A DNA stretch of 64,000 nucleotides from G963665815 sp942492065 (GTDB lineage Bacteria; Cloacimonadota; Cloacimonadia; Cloacimonadales; JAIOQZ01), in NCBI GenBank assembly GCA_942492065.1, contig CALODV010000013.1, forward strand, positions 1,054,001-1,118,000, read 5' to 3'. This document shows positions 50,517 to 59,647 of the stretch, piece by piece. A program made the position numbers and the translations under genes. Each line of letters starts with the position of its first letter. Positions within the stretch are counted from its first letter, which is position 1. The notes under the pieces are model-generated. The model was not told the origin of the DNA, made no database searches, and saw only the letters and a list, made by a program, of their open reading frames with translations.

Positions 50517-51836
50517 ATGAGGAAAATCACATTTATGTTTTTTGTATTAGCACTGGTGAGTACGGTTTCTGCAGCTATTGACTATAACATGGTATATGAT
50601 ACCGATGGAATGGGCTATGATGAAGTTAACGGCAAGTACAGAGTAAAACTCCAGGTGAAATCAGATGACGGAGATGTACCTGTTGGCTTTTTTAATCTTC
50701 GAATTTTATATAACAACGCAGGAATGGCTTTTAACATTGCTGAATCTTACAGTCTGGGTCCAATTGAAGATCATGATTTTTTTGATTTGCAGGTATATGA
50801 TCTCATACCTGTGGAGATGTCTTCAATCAAATGCGGTATCAATGGTATATATATTGGACCAAATACTACTCCTATGTTATGTTATATGCTTGATAACACT
50901 TGGACAGACTGTGCAGTAATGGTTTTTGATGTTGTAAATGCTGCGGAGACTGTAAACTTAAGATGGGACGATAGCGGAGTTCAGAATCAGATTACTGATT
51001 ATAGTGCCAGTCCAATTGCCAACGGTACTTTTAACGGTGATCATGACACATTTATCTCTGATGATACATCAAATCTTGTAAAAGTATACATAAGAGCTTT
51101 TCTGGGTGGAACATTAACCCCGGGTAATTTTACAATGCACTATGATCTTCATCAGTTTCTTCCTTTAACTTCGCCATATGAAGATAGTTTAAGTATTCCA
51201 TATATGCCCAATTATGTTGTTGACTGGGTATCTATTGAACTCAGGCAAACAGCCGATGGACCAACAATAGAACAGAGATCGGCTCTGCTTCTCAATACAG
51301 GGATTATTGCTGATGTACGGCGTACAACAATTAATAATATTAACTATGTTGCTTTCCGGAATGCTGCTCCCTGACTCTATTATGTAGTTGTTCGTCATAG
51401 AAACCACATTGATGTTATGTCTTATTTTCCACATACACTTTCAATGTATAATACGGCATTTGTTGATTTCACTTCTGCAGCAGAAGTTGCTTTTCCGGGT
51501 AGTTCTGACATGCAGATGGAAGTCGTCCCCGGTTTTTTTGCCATGTATCCGGGAGATGTTGACGGAGATGGAGCTGTACTTGCAAATGATGAATTACTAT
51601 GGCATTCTGAATTTCAAAATCCACAGTGGGATGGCTATCATAACGAGGATATAGATCTTGATGGATCGGTTCTGGTAGAGGATTGTTCAATCTGGAAAAG
51701 ATTTTTCTCTGCGGCTATTCCTGATTCAGGCGTGCCTTTTGAAGGAGAGTTATCCGGGGCAGCACAAACGCCTGACAGATCAAAACAGTCGGAGCATGTA
51801 AACAGAAAACTAAATAAAGACAGGATTAACAGATAA
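50517..51836 (+). pseudogene. Secreted protein with dockerin-like EF-hand repeats, interrupted by in-frame TGA
   Basis: ATG at 50517 has AAGGAGGAG in front; signal peptide ends about residue 20. The single frame stays open to 51836 apart from one TGA at 51372-51374. The sequence before it (YVAFRNAAP) and after it (LYYVVVRHRNHIDVMS) reads as one continuous domain typical of secreted FCB-type proteins, where Gly (GGA) is expected at the stop. The tail has two EF-hand/dockerin-type loops, DVDGDGAVLANDE and DIDLDGSVLVEDC. The downstream part has no ribosome site of its own. Either a nonsense mutation, a base-call error or recoding. Without the stop it would encode 439 aa. Confidence 0.8.
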
Positions 51837-51883
51837 CTAATAATATCTGTAAGAATATTACAGTACACCACATAAGATCACGA

Positions 51884-51916
51884 AAACAGGCTGCTGATAT
51901 TGTCAACAGCCTGTTT
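51884..51916. terminator. Terminator between convergent genes
   Basis: AAACAGGCTG (51884-51893) / CAGCCTGTTT (51907-51916), perfect ten-base stem and 13-base loop. Lies between the dockerin-like gene and the activator ATPase gene; the flanks hold only short A or T runs. Confidence 0.7.
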
Positions 51917-51939
51917 ACTTTATAAATAATTCTGTGTCG

Positions 51940-52695
51940 TCAGTCATTTTTGATTTTCATACCATATACAGCACAACCCATTGCACCGGTCAGTTGAGGG
52001 TTATCTGGCACCATCACCTTTGTTTTAAGATTGCTCTCGAGTAATTCCCGTATGCATGGGTTCTTGGCAACTCCGCCACCAAAGGATACAGATTTCCCGA
52101 TTCCTGTCTTCTGCAGCAGTACAAGAGATCTCTTAACAACCGATTCATGTATGCCTCTTGCAACTTCTTCCCGCCTTGCCCCTTTACTGAGAGAGGAGAT
52201 TACTTCGGATTCAGCAAAAACAGCACACATATTATTGATCTTCTCCGATTTTTTCGTCTTTAAGGCTGCATTACCGAATTCGCTCAGGTCCATGTTCAGA
52301 GCAGAAGCCATGATTTCCAGGAATCTTCCTGTGCCGGCAGCACATTTGTCATTCATGAAGAACTTACGTATACCGCCATTAGGATCGAGGGAGATAACCT
52401 TTGTGTCCTGACCACCGATATCCAGAATAGTATCTACCTGCGGAAAAAGGTGTCTCATGCCTATGGCAAAAGCTTTAATTTCTGTGATTATCCTGTGCGC
52501 ATCAGTTTCTGCAAAGAAATGGCGTCCATATCCGGTTGCAATCATAATATCATAGTCAATTTCAGCTATCAGCTCCGGTAAAACCTGCTCATGATTGTAA
52601 GTGTTTTTCATCACATTTGAGTGAACAACTACTCCATCTTCCATAAGTACAAGCTTAATTGTTCTGGAGCCAATATCAATTCCGAGAGATCTCAT
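51940..52695 (-). CDS. HgdC/BadF-type activator ATPase (CoA-substrate-specific dehydratase or double-cubane reductase activator)
   Basis: A 251-aa ASKHA-fold ATPase that delivers one electron at very low potential. GIDIGSRTIKLVL at 5-17 is the ATP-phosphate loop, DIGGQDTKVI at 92-101 the second, and Cys118 (NDKCAAGTG) and Cys157 (NNMCAVFAE) supply the ligands for the inter-subunit [4Fe-4S] cluster of the dimer. It follows its partner gene by 28 bases on the same strand and is certainly its activator. Confidence 0.93.
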   Translation of the reverse strand: MRSLGIDIGSRTIKLVLMEDGVVVHSNVMKNTYNHEQVLPELIAEIDYDIMIATGYGRHFFAETDAHRIITEIKAFAIGMRHLFPQVDTILDIGGQDTKVISLDPNGGIRKFFMNDKCAAGTGRFLEIMASALNMDLSEFGNAALKTKKSEKINNMCAVFAESEVISSLSKGARREEVARGIHESVVKRSLVLLQKTGIGKSVSFGGGVAKNPCIRELLESNLKTKVMVPDNPQLTGAMGCAVYGMKIKND

Positions 52696-52723
52696 AACTA
52701 TCCTTCTTTGGGTACCGAAATTA

Positions 52724-54001
52724 CTAGTTTTTGATTCGTTCTATAAATGCTTCAACTCTGGTGGAAAGCTGTCCCATATCTTCCTGAGAGTAGTCAGTGT
52801 CAATGGTCAGAACAGGAATACCTGCTTCTTCCAGCATGTTCTCGAACATACCGTCTTCAATCTGGTAAGGTTGGCAGAACTGCAGATTATACAGGAGAAC
52901 ACCATCTGCATTCGATCTTTTATACATTTCCTTAACCATTTCCAGTCTTTCAGAGTTTGGAGTGAAAACAGCACAGTGAATATTGAAATATCTGTCTACA
53001 ATAGCGTCTAACAGAGCATCTGCAGAATCAGCCGAGTCTTCAGTTTCTCCGGAAAAACCACGTTCTCCGGTGCAAAGCTCCTCACCTGCAATAACAGCCC
53101 CGGAACCTTCTATTAGAGCAGGAATCTTCCAGTTTGGAACAGCCATAGGGCATCCGCTAACAAGTAATCTTGTTGCATCAGCGGGGGAAACTCCTTGCTT
53201 ATCTGCGATTCTTTTTTCCAGCTCATCGCATAACTCATTTACTTTTGATGTGAATCTTTCCGGATCATCATTGAAGTATATTTGATTAATCAACAGAGCA
53301 TCCAGTCCTGAAACAGGAACAGGAGTAGCAGCTCTTAACTCAGCAAGTCTGGTAACAGCCTGTCTCTTTGCATTCACAACAGCAATACTCTTTTTCAGCT
53401 TTGCTACATCAAGTTTCTTTCCGGTCAGCTCTTCCAATGCCTTTATAAAGCGTTCGTATTCGCTTTTAAGGTAGGCTCTGCCTGTTTCGCTTTTTATTTG
53501 AGGTAAATCCATTACATACAGATTTTTCACTATTTTATTGAATTGCTCATAAGATTTCTTTTTACCATCACAGGTATTTTCCCCGACAATCATGTCAGAT
53601 ACTTCCATATAAGGGCATACCTGAGCTAACTTAAAGCCAAATGCAGATTTAATCAGAGCACAAGTGTTTCTTGGTAAATATTGTTCAGCCATCTCTGAGG
53701 CTAGTTCTGCTCCCGTACAAAGTCCCACCGAAACTGCATCGAAAGCAAGTACAAGTTCTTCCGGTACATAAACACAAAACGAACCGATGACCTTACGCCC
53801 TTCTTCTTTTGCATTAACCAGTTCCTGAATTCTTAATCCGTGAATTTCAGATACGACGAAATCGAAATACTGCATTGCGTCAGGTCTGTCTTTCTGAGAT
53901 AAGAATAATTGAGAGTAACCTTGAGATAAGACATTCATAAGTTGATCGTGCGCTTCCAGATTGATATTCAGATCCTTCCACATTTGAGTATAGTCAGCCA
54001 T
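52724..54001 (-). CDS. 2-hydroxyacyl-CoA dehydratase / double-cubane cluster protein family subunit
   Basis: A 425-aa HgdB/YjiM-fold protein. The ATG at 54001 has TTGGAGG in front. Cys residues are grouped in two halves: FCVY, GLCTG, RNTC, QVCPY and ENTCDGKKK in the first; SGCPM, EELCTGERG, IHCAVF and LQFCQPYQ in the second. True dehydratases need two different subunits; only one is present, next to one activator, as in YjiM/YjiL and the double-cubane cluster proteins. I favour the double-cubane type but a dehydratase subunit cannot be excluded. Confidence 0.85.
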   Translation of the reverse strand: MADYTQMWKDLNINLEAHDQLMNVLSQGYSQLFLSQKDRPDAMQYFDFVVSEIHGLRIQELVNAKEEGRKVIGSFCVYVPEELVLAFDAVSVGLCTGAELASEMAEQYLPRNTCALIKSAFGFKLAQVCPYMEVSDMIVGENTCDGKKKSYEQFNKIVKNLYVMDLPQIKSETGRAYLKSEYERFIKALEELTGKKLDVAKLKKSIAVVNAKRQAVTRLAELRAATPVPVSGLDALLINQIYFNDDPERFTSKVNELCDELEKRIADKQGVSPADATRLLVSGCPMAVPNWKIPALIEGSGAVIAGEELCTGERGFSGETEDSADSADALLDAIVDRYFNIHCAVFTPNSERLEMVKEMYKRSNADGVLLYNLQFCQPYQIEDGMFENMLEEAGIPVLTIDTDYSQEDMGQLSTRVEAFIERIKN

Positions 54002-54126
54002 TTTTCCTCCAATCTTTCGTGATAGTGTCAATTTTCCATATTGGCAAATAAATTAGAAAACTAGTCAAGGGATTTTTCTTACTACATCGGTATGTATCGA
54101 AAATGTATTTTCTATATAATTATCAG

Positions 54127-54453
54127 TTAAACCGGGAGTTTATGGAGACCGAGAAGGAAATAGAATATCAGTTTATAGCCCATGAAAACTCCAACACCTC
54201 TCAATGATTGTTTCAGGCTGAGTTTGTAAAACACCATAAATCCGAAAATCTGAAGTATAAAGAAAATAATTGTTTTGAAAACGGGACCACCGGGAATATT
54301 ATAATATATAATCAGAGTTATTCCATTAAGCAAGAATGATTTAAATCTGTAGGCTTCGAAATCCTCAAACTCACCGTACATTTTGTACAGCAATAGATAC
54401 AATAAAGACATATCAAGTAAAACAGTTAAAATTGAAAATGCAGCAAAACTCAT
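54127..54453 (-). CDS. Small membrane protein, 108 aa
   Basis: About four hydrophobic segments (roughly 4-24, 42-52, 57-76 and 88-103). AGGA-containing site before the ATG. Same size and helix pattern as the upstream 109-aa gene, 10 bases away, with which it forms a pair. No family recognised. Confidence 0.58.
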   Translation of the reverse strand: MSFAAFSILTVLLDMSLLYLLLYKMYGEFEDFEAYRFKSFLLNGITLIIYYNIPGGPVFKTIIFFILQIFGFMVFYKLSLKQSLRGVGVFMGYKLIFYFLLGLHKLPV

Positions 54454-54463
54454 CCTAAATCCT

Positions 54464-54793
54464 TTAGCAGCCTATCAGCAGAATAAAAATCCAGCGGAAA
54501 AACATGAATGAGAACATGATTCTGAATAGATGATAAGGTCTCATTGGGATAGAAATTATTAGGGCAAGGGAGAATATAACTACTTCAACAATCCTGAATA
54601 TCCAGTTTGGGTGACCTATCATTCCGGCTGCAAATGACATAACCGCAACAATGATCCCTGCTCTCCATCTCATCTGAGATACATCCATAAACACGTAGTT
54701 TCTTAAACGTCCGATTAACAATAGCATGATAATTAAATCTCGGACAAGTGTGTAGTAAAATATAACTTCTGCCCATGTTCCGCTTGGAGTCAT
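54464..54793 (-). CDS. Small membrane protein, 109 aa
   Basis: Hydrophobic segments at about 8-28, 45-60, 66-82 and 88-108. GGAG before the ATG is 11 bases away. It follows the solute-binding-protein gene by 20 bases, and the 108-aa gene follows it; the trio is probably one transcript. Not similar to ABC permeases. The two small proteins may be paralogues (same length, TM layout); sequence identity is low by eye. Confidence 0.58.
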   Translation of the reverse strand: MTPSGTWAEVIFYYTLVRDLIIMLLLIGRLRNYVFMDVSQMRWRAGIIVAVMSFAAGMIGHPNWIFRIVEVVIFSLALIISIPMRPYHLFRIMFSFMFFRWIFILLIGC

Positions 54794-54813
54794 CTAAGTT
54801 AAACTCCAATCAG

Positions 54814-55527
54814 TTAATTCACATCAGATTCGAATGGATTCTTCTTTATAAATGTGTTGATTTTCTCAAGTAATTCAGGATTATCTTTTCTCAAACCGAT
54901 ACCCCATTGCACTTTAACTTCCGGGAATGTATATTTCATAATCTCAGTTGTCTGATCATACCTGTAAGCACATTCTTCAATAGATTTTCTGTTGCTGAGC
55001 ATTGCATCAGCTTTACCTTTAACAACAGCTTCTGCACACTCATATAATCCGTTACGAATCACAAGATTATATCTGTTGAAATATTCATGCATAAGTTTTG
55101 CTTCCCATGAACCTGATTTAACAGCCATTGTAATTTCACCCTCTACAATTTCACTGAAAGAAGCAAAGTTTGAGTCTTTGCTTATCAGAATTGCAGGTTC
55201 GGTTTCATAATAAGGATTGGAAAAAAGAATATCTTCGGATCTTTCTTCGGTGATGGCAAATGAAGAAAGTATCAGGTCTGCTTTGCCTGCCCTAAGTTTA
55301 TGTATGAGTTGGTCCCTTTCACTTGAAACAAACTTTAAGTCACGATTTAAATAATCTGCAAGTTTTTCTGCATACTTAACGGTTTTCCCGCCTGGAAAAC
55401 CTTCTCGGTTTTCTATTTCGAAAGGTGGATTATTCAAGTCAATAGCGATAACCAAAGCTTGCTTATTAGTAGTTCCTTGACATGAGATGAGACATAAAAG
55501 CAGAGCGAACAAGGCAAGTTTATACAT
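54814..55527 (-). CDS. Family 3 extracellular solute-binding lipoprotein
   Basis: A 237-aa periplasmic binding protein of the amino-acid (SBP_bac_3) fold. Lipobox LISC at residues 13-16. N-terminal ALVIAIDLNNPPFEI and AGKADLILSSFAITEERSEDILFSNPYY are diagnostic for the amino-acid/polar-ligand class. No ABC permease or ATPase gene is adjacent; two small membrane genes follow. It may be a sensor or act with a transporter encoded elsewhere. Confidence 0.88.
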   Translation of the reverse strand: MYKLALFALLLCLISCQGTTNKQALVIAIDLNNPPFEIENREGFPGGKTVKYAEKLADYLNRDLKFVSSERDQLIHKLRAGKADLILSSFAITEERSEDILFSNPYYETEPAILISKDSNFASFSEIVEGEITMAVKSGSWEAKLMHEYFNRYNLVIRNGLYECAEAVVKGKADAMLSNRKSIEECAYRYDQTTEIMKYTFPEVKVQWGIGLRKDNPELLEKINTFIKKNPFESDVN

Positions 55528-55639
55528 ATTAATTCCTTCGAATATTTGAGTGAGCTTAATGAAATATCTTTCGAGGATTTACCTGAGGATCGTGTAAAAT
55601 AATGTCTATGATTTTTTTGAAAAAGTTGACTGGAATTTA

Positions 55640-56521
55640 TTATTGTCCCGATTTCTGCTTCTCATACCGCTGGAAAATAATTCCGGAGATAATCAGTATT
55701 AGTCCTGCCATAGTATTCCACATTATCATTTCTTTCAGCATAAAATTAATGAAGACCATTGATATAAATGGTGAAAGAAAAACTATATTAGCTGTTCTGG
55801 CAGTGGATTCGGAACATTCAAGAGCTTTCAGCCAGATGAGAAATGTCAGGCTCATCTCAAAAATGCCTATATAAATCGAGGAAGTTATCCCGTGCCAAAG
55901 GAAACTCGGTTTTGTTCCTGTGATTAATACATATATCAATATGTAAGCGCAGCCAAACATGAATGAATGCAGGAGTTTTAAATGGGCTGGTCTTTTATCT
56001 TTCAGATTAAGAATCCAGAACAATGCCCAGAATATTGAACTTCCCAGAGCGAGAGTGATGCCCCATGTATTTAATATCTCATTGCCTGATCTTCCGAAAA
56101 CACCAATAACCAGAAGAAATCCTGCAAAACTTATCAGCATTCCTGTAAAATCCCTGATTGTCATTCTCTGTTTCATGAACAAGGCAGAGAATATTGTCAG
56201 AACGATAGCCCATGAATAATTCAGGGATTGGGCAATCTGTGCCGGGAGCAGGTCATATGCTTTGAACAGGATAAGGTAATAAAGAAATGGGTTAAGTAGT
56301 CCCATAACTGCTGAACTGATGTATGATTTCAGAGGGACACGGAAGGATTGGGAGAAATCTCCTTTAACAATTGAATAGATAAATAAAAAAAAGGCAGAAG
56401 CAAACACAGAGTAGGTAAGTAAATCGGAAAGTCCGATATACTTTAAACCTGTTTTGAATGCAGTAGCTGCCGTAGACCAGAATAATGTGGCTGTAAGAGC
56501 CAGTATTGTGCTTTTTTTCGT
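55640..56521 (-). CDS. EamA/DMT-family transporter (probably ACG start)
   Basis: Ten-TM drug/metabolite transporter, about 293 aa if read from the codon after the upstream stop. The GTG at 56407 (giving 255 aa) would remove the first transmembrane segment. In the same frame the region 56408-56521 encodes a perfect EamA start (KKSTILALTATLFWSTAAT, then KTGLKYIGLS). Between the preceding TAG (56533-56531) and that GTG there is no ATG, GTG or TTG; the best candidate is ACG at 56521-56519, eight bases after an AGGA. So either a non-canonical start, an ATG-to-ACG mutation, or a base error. Substrate unknown. Confidence 0.8.
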   Translation of the reverse strand, partial: TKKSTILALTATLFWSTAATAFKTGLKYIGLSDLLTYSVFASAFFLFIYSIVKGDFSQSFRVPLKSYISSAVMGLLNPFLYYLILFKAYDLLPAQIAQSLNYSWAIVLTIFSALFMKQRMTIRDFTGMLISFAGFLLVIGVFGRSGNEILNTWGITLALGSSIFWALFWILNLKDKRPAHLKLLHSFMFGCAYILIYVLITGTKPSFLWHGITSSIYIGIFEMSLTFLIWLKALECSESTARTANIVFLSPFISMVFINFMLKEMIMWNTMAGLILIISGIIFQRYEKQKSGQ

Positions 56522-56530
56522 ATGTTTATC

Positions 56531-56938
56531 CTAAGATACTTCCTGCAGTATTTTCTGCAGCATTTTCTTCTCGTTCTTCTTTTCTCTGATTGCGAATTTA
56601 ATTTCAAGCTCAGATAATCCGTCAACAACAACATCGAAGTCTGCAGCCTGCTGGTATAAGTATGCCAGTCTCAGGGCTGAGTTTTCATGTTGATGGTCCA
56701 GATCATCTTCGTAGTCAATGATATTGCCAAAATCATCAACAATATGTAGATCATCATATTTTTCTGTCAACATAAGAGCTAGATCCATTCTCAAAACAAT
56801 TACAAAATCTTTCAAAAAAGCAAACGATAATTTACCTTGATAGAATTCAGGGTAGCTTCTTTGGAAATCCTCAAAATCGAGATTATAAACCTGCATCTCT
56901 TCATTCTGATTAATTCCTGTAACACGATAGTATCTCAT
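56531..56938 (-). CDS. Hypothetical acidic cytoplasmic protein, 135 aa
   Basis: ATG at 56938 is preceded by GGAGG four bases ahead; an upstream in-frame ATG at 56971 is not supported. The text MRYYRVTGINQNEEM...FEDFQRSYPEFYQGK, then a run of Asp/Glu (DYEDDLDHQ) near residue 80, suggests a small alpha/beta protein; no family. It is immediately upstream of the EamA transporter, reading frames adjacent and in the same phase. Confidence 0.55.
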   Translation of the reverse strand: MRYYRVTGINQNEEMQVYNLDFEDFQRSYPEFYQGKLSFAFLKDFVIVLRMDLALMLTEKYDDLHIVDDFGNIIDYEDDLDHQHENSALRLAYLYQQAADFDVVVDGLSELEIKFAIREKKNEKKMLQKILQEVS

Positions 56939-57277
56939 CGATCCTCCGTACTTCTCATAATAAACAAACACTCAGTCCTATTGATGCAAAGTCGGTGCCA
57001 ATAAAAAAAGCCATAAATTGTACATAATTCTGGAAAATTTCGGGAATCAAAGGAAATTTATATCTGTTACAGGGAAAAATTTGCTGATTTGCGTTTGCTG
57101 ATAATTTTTGAATTGCCACTATCAATTATAGAGAACTGAATACTCAATTTGATGTGAAATCTGTTGATTTTTGCAGCAATTTTACACAAAATTCGTTTTA
57201 AGGATAAGTTTCATTTGACATAACAACGGGGTTAACATATTATTCGTTGTGTACGATTATGAAAATATGGGGAACTC
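56939..57277. other. Divergent intergenic region before the sigma-28 gene
   Basis: 339 bases of AT-rich sequence. The only clear signal is the consensus promoter at 57215-57243 for the sigma-factor gene. Nothing else recognised. Confidence 0.5.
57215..57243 (+). promoter_or_regulatory. Consensus sigma-70-type promoter for the sigma-28 operon
   Basis: TTGACA (57215-57220), 17-base spacer, TATTAT (57238-57243). The best promoter in the window; the transcription start would fall about 25-30 bases before the ATG at 57278. It indicates housekeeping-sigma control of the sigma-28 gene. Confidence 0.8.
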
Positions 57278-58051
57278 ATGAACTCTGAAGAAAGAAAGCT
57301 TTGGGAATTGTATCAGAAGACCGGAAGACGGGAATTGCTGGAAAGAATAGTTGAGAAATATCTCAGGATAGTTCATTATCTGGCAAACAGATTTATTGTG
57401 TTTTCATCAGGTAATCTTGAAAGAGATGATTTGTATAGCGCAGGTGTCATTGGTCTGCTTGAAGCAATTGAACGATTTGATCTGTCAAAGGGCGTTGAGT
57501 TTCAGACACTGGCAACCATCAGGGTTCGCGGAGCGATAATTGATGAGATAAGAAGAACAGACTGGGTTCCTCGATCTATCAGACAGAAATCAAAGAGAAT
57601 AGATTCTGCAATCCATTCGCTTTTTGCTAAATTAGGCAGAATGCCGAGTGATGATGAGATTGCGGAAGAACTGGAGATTTCTGTAGAAGCATATTACCAG
57701 ATAACAGATAATCTTGGTCCGTTGTTTCTCGGTTCTCTTGATGCGGCAATTCATCAGGAGGGAGACGGTTCTAAAATCAGCATAGTTGACGTTATTGAAG
57801 ACGATAAGGATGTTGATCTTGAAACTCAGCTTATGCAGAAAAAGCTGCGCGATAATATTATTAACGCAATCAGTCAGCTTCCGGACAGAGAAAAACTCGT
57901 TATCTCATTATATTACTACGAAGAATTAACATTGAAAGAAATAGGAAAAGTACTGGATGTTTCCGAATCAAGAATATCTCAAATGCATTCATCAGCATTG
58001 ATAAAACTCAGAAACATGCTTGAATATCACAAAATAGAGGATTTGCTATAA
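57278..58051 (+). CDS. fliA: FliA/WhiG-type alternative sigma factor (sigma-28)
   Basis: A 257-aa sigma factor of the flagellar or sporulation (FliA/WhiG) group. Region 2: LRIVHYLANRF..LERDDLYSAGVIGLLEAIERFD and GVEFQTLATIRVRGAIIDEIRRTDWVPRS. Region 4: LPDREKLVISLYYYEELTLKEIGKVLDVSESRISQMHSSALIKLR. FliA normally controls late flagellar genes and is bound by FlgM; neither FlgM nor flagellar structural genes are in the window. A consensus housekeeping promoter drives it. The four genes that follow are spaced 11 bases or less apart apart from one longer gap. Confidence 0.94.
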   Translation: MNSEERKLWELYQKTGRRELLERIVEKYLRIVHYLANRFIVFSSGNLERDDLYSAGVIGLLEAIERFDLSKGVEFQTLATIRVRGAIIDEIRRTDWVPRSIRQKSKRIDSAIHSLFAKLGRMPSDDEIAEELEISVEAYYQITDNLGPLFLGSLDAAIHQEGDGSKISIVDVIEDDKDVDLETQLMQKKLRDNIINAISQLPDREKLVISLYYYEELTLKEIGKVLDVSESRISQMHSSALIKLRNMLEYHKIEDLL

Positions 58052-58062
58052 CCGAGGAATTC

Positions 58063-59637
58063 ATGAAAAGAACTTTATGCATAATACTCCTGACAATAAT
58101 CTGCTCTGCACTTTTTTCACAAGTTAACCTTAACCGAATTTATTACGGAGATTTCGGTCATGTAAACAGAACCGTTCTTCAATTCAGTAAGAAACCGGAA
58201 TACAAAGTTGTAGGTAATTCAGCCAATAAACTGATAACTATTCAGGTCAATGCCTGCGAAAATAAGTCCGGAGTAGACAGTAAACCTTATCCGGATGCAA
58301 TAATGGTTGAAAAAGCAATAATACAGAAGAACAACAATGACGGACTGGATATTGTTATAAAAACAAGTAGAGCATTTCATCTTAAGTATTCAACCCTGAA
58401 TGAAAAGAATTCCTTTAAGCTTGTACTTGACATCTATTCCGGAATCAAACCGGAAACAGATGAAGAAAAAGCGTCATTCGCCAAATTTTATTATAAAGTA
58501 GGACTTAAGAATAAAGCGCATCGTATAATCAGATCTATTCCAGACACTAAAGTTAATTATATACACTACTACTGGGGAAAAATACTTCTCTCAAAAAGAA
58601 ACAACTCTGCAGCTATTCAACATTTCAGAATGGTAGATAAGAAGTATCCAGAATATGTTCAGGCTCAGGAAGAATTGAAAAAACTCAATGCTCTCGGGCA
58701 ACCGCAAAAACAGAATCCAAGAAAAAACTCAGGAAACATTGTTCAGCAGAAAAAAGTTACAAATGTTGTGCCTAAGAACGAATCTGTACCGGATATTAAC
58801 ACGTTGACCCATAAAGATATGATGATTTATGATAAGTATCAGAAATTCTTTTATCAAACAGATTCCGATGACTCTAAACTCTTTATTGTTGCAGTTGCAG
58901 CTAAATTCGTGAAAGATTATGATTATGCTATTGAGCTCTTTAAACGTATTTCGGAAGACTCATCCCTTAAACAGGAGTCTTACAAAGAATTAGCTGATAT
59001 ATATGCTCTTAAAGGTGATGCGGAAAATGCTAAACTGTTCAGGAGTTTCCTGTCTGATACAAGTGATGAAATCGGTGTAATCTCAAACTCAAGTTTTATG
59101 AGCATTGAAATCAAGCTCTGGATGGCATTGATAATAACAATTGCCTTTGGAACAATCGTATTCTTCCTGCTGATGATTTATTATAATAAAAGAATATCTC
59201 AGGTGACCGGTGATTTTACCTTGGATGATGTTAATTATCATGAAAATCTTGTAAAAGATTCTTATAATGAACCGATCGGGAAATGGGCTCTCTCCGACGA
59301 AGAACTGAAAAACAATGGGGAAGCTGAAACAGGCGAATCAGAAGAAGAAGCTCCAAAGCAAGAAAACTCTGGAACGGATATTGATGATGTTGATGTCTAT
59401 AATCCACCGATCATCGCAGAAAAGCTGACTCCGGAAGAAGAGGAAGAACTCCTTGAGTACGAACAGAGCAAAATGGAAGAACAGGAAGAGGATGATTCCG
59501 AAACTTTTGCCAATGACGACTATATCCGAAAAATGGTTGTCAAAATGTCTCAGCAGGACTGGGGTGTTGAAGAAATTGCCAAAGAATTGAAAATTTCACA
59601 AAGTGAAGTTGATTTCATTCTGAAAATGCAGGACTAA
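58063..59637 (+). CDS. Signal-anchored AMIN/TPR protein with C-terminal helix-turn-helix, 524 aa
   Basis: Signal peptide (1-20). An AMIN-like beta domain covers about 22-130. TPR-like helices follow (about 140-340), one TM helix at about 351-374, and a cytoplasmic acidic tail that ends in a short HTH-like segment (DWGVEEIAKELKISQSEVDFIL), as in DUF6115 proteins. GAGGA precedes the ATG. It is 11 bases after fliA. The combination of periplasmic AMIN plus cytoplasmic HTH is unusual. Confidence 0.78.
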   Translation: MKRTLCIILLTIICSALFSQVNLNRIYYGDFGHVNRTVLQFSKKPEYKVVGNSANKLITIQVNACENKSGVDSKPYPDAIMVEKAIIQKNNNDGLDIVIKTSRAFHLKYSTLNEKNSFKLVLDIYSGIKPETDEEKASFAKFYYKVGLKNKAHRIIRSIPDTKVNYIHYYWGKILLSKRNNSAAIQHFRMVDKKYPEYVQAQEELKKLNALGQPQKQNPRKNSGNIVQQKKVTNVVPKNESVPDINTLTHKDMMIYDKYQKFFYQTDSDDSKLFIVAVAAKFVKDYDYAIELFKRISEDSSLKQESYKELADIYALKGDAENAKLFRSFLSDTSDEIGVISNSSFMSIEIKLWMALIITIAFGTIVFFLLMIYYNKRISQVTGDFTLDDVNYHENLVKDSYNEPIGKWALSDEELKNNGEAETGESEEEAPKQENSGTDIDDVDVYNPPIIAEKLTPEEEEELLEYEQSKMEEQEEDDSETFANDDYIRKMVVKMSQQDWGVEEIAKELKISQSEVDFILKMQD

Positions 59638-59647
59638 CTGATTTGGT

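Noticed and set aside
51372..51374. Alternative genetic code in which TGA is an amino acid
   Set aside because: Many genes in the window end in TGA with overlaps (8800-8802, 10794-10796, 42742-42744), and Trp uses TGG, so TGA is a normal stop here.
51417..51836. A separate gene starting at ATG 51417 after the TGA
   Set aside because: No ribosome site precedes this ATG and the protein text continues the domain before the stop. It is part of the interrupted gene.
56405..56407. GTG start for the EamA transporter
   Set aside because: It would remove the first transmembrane segment, which is clearly encoded upstream in the same frame; no ribosome site stands before it.
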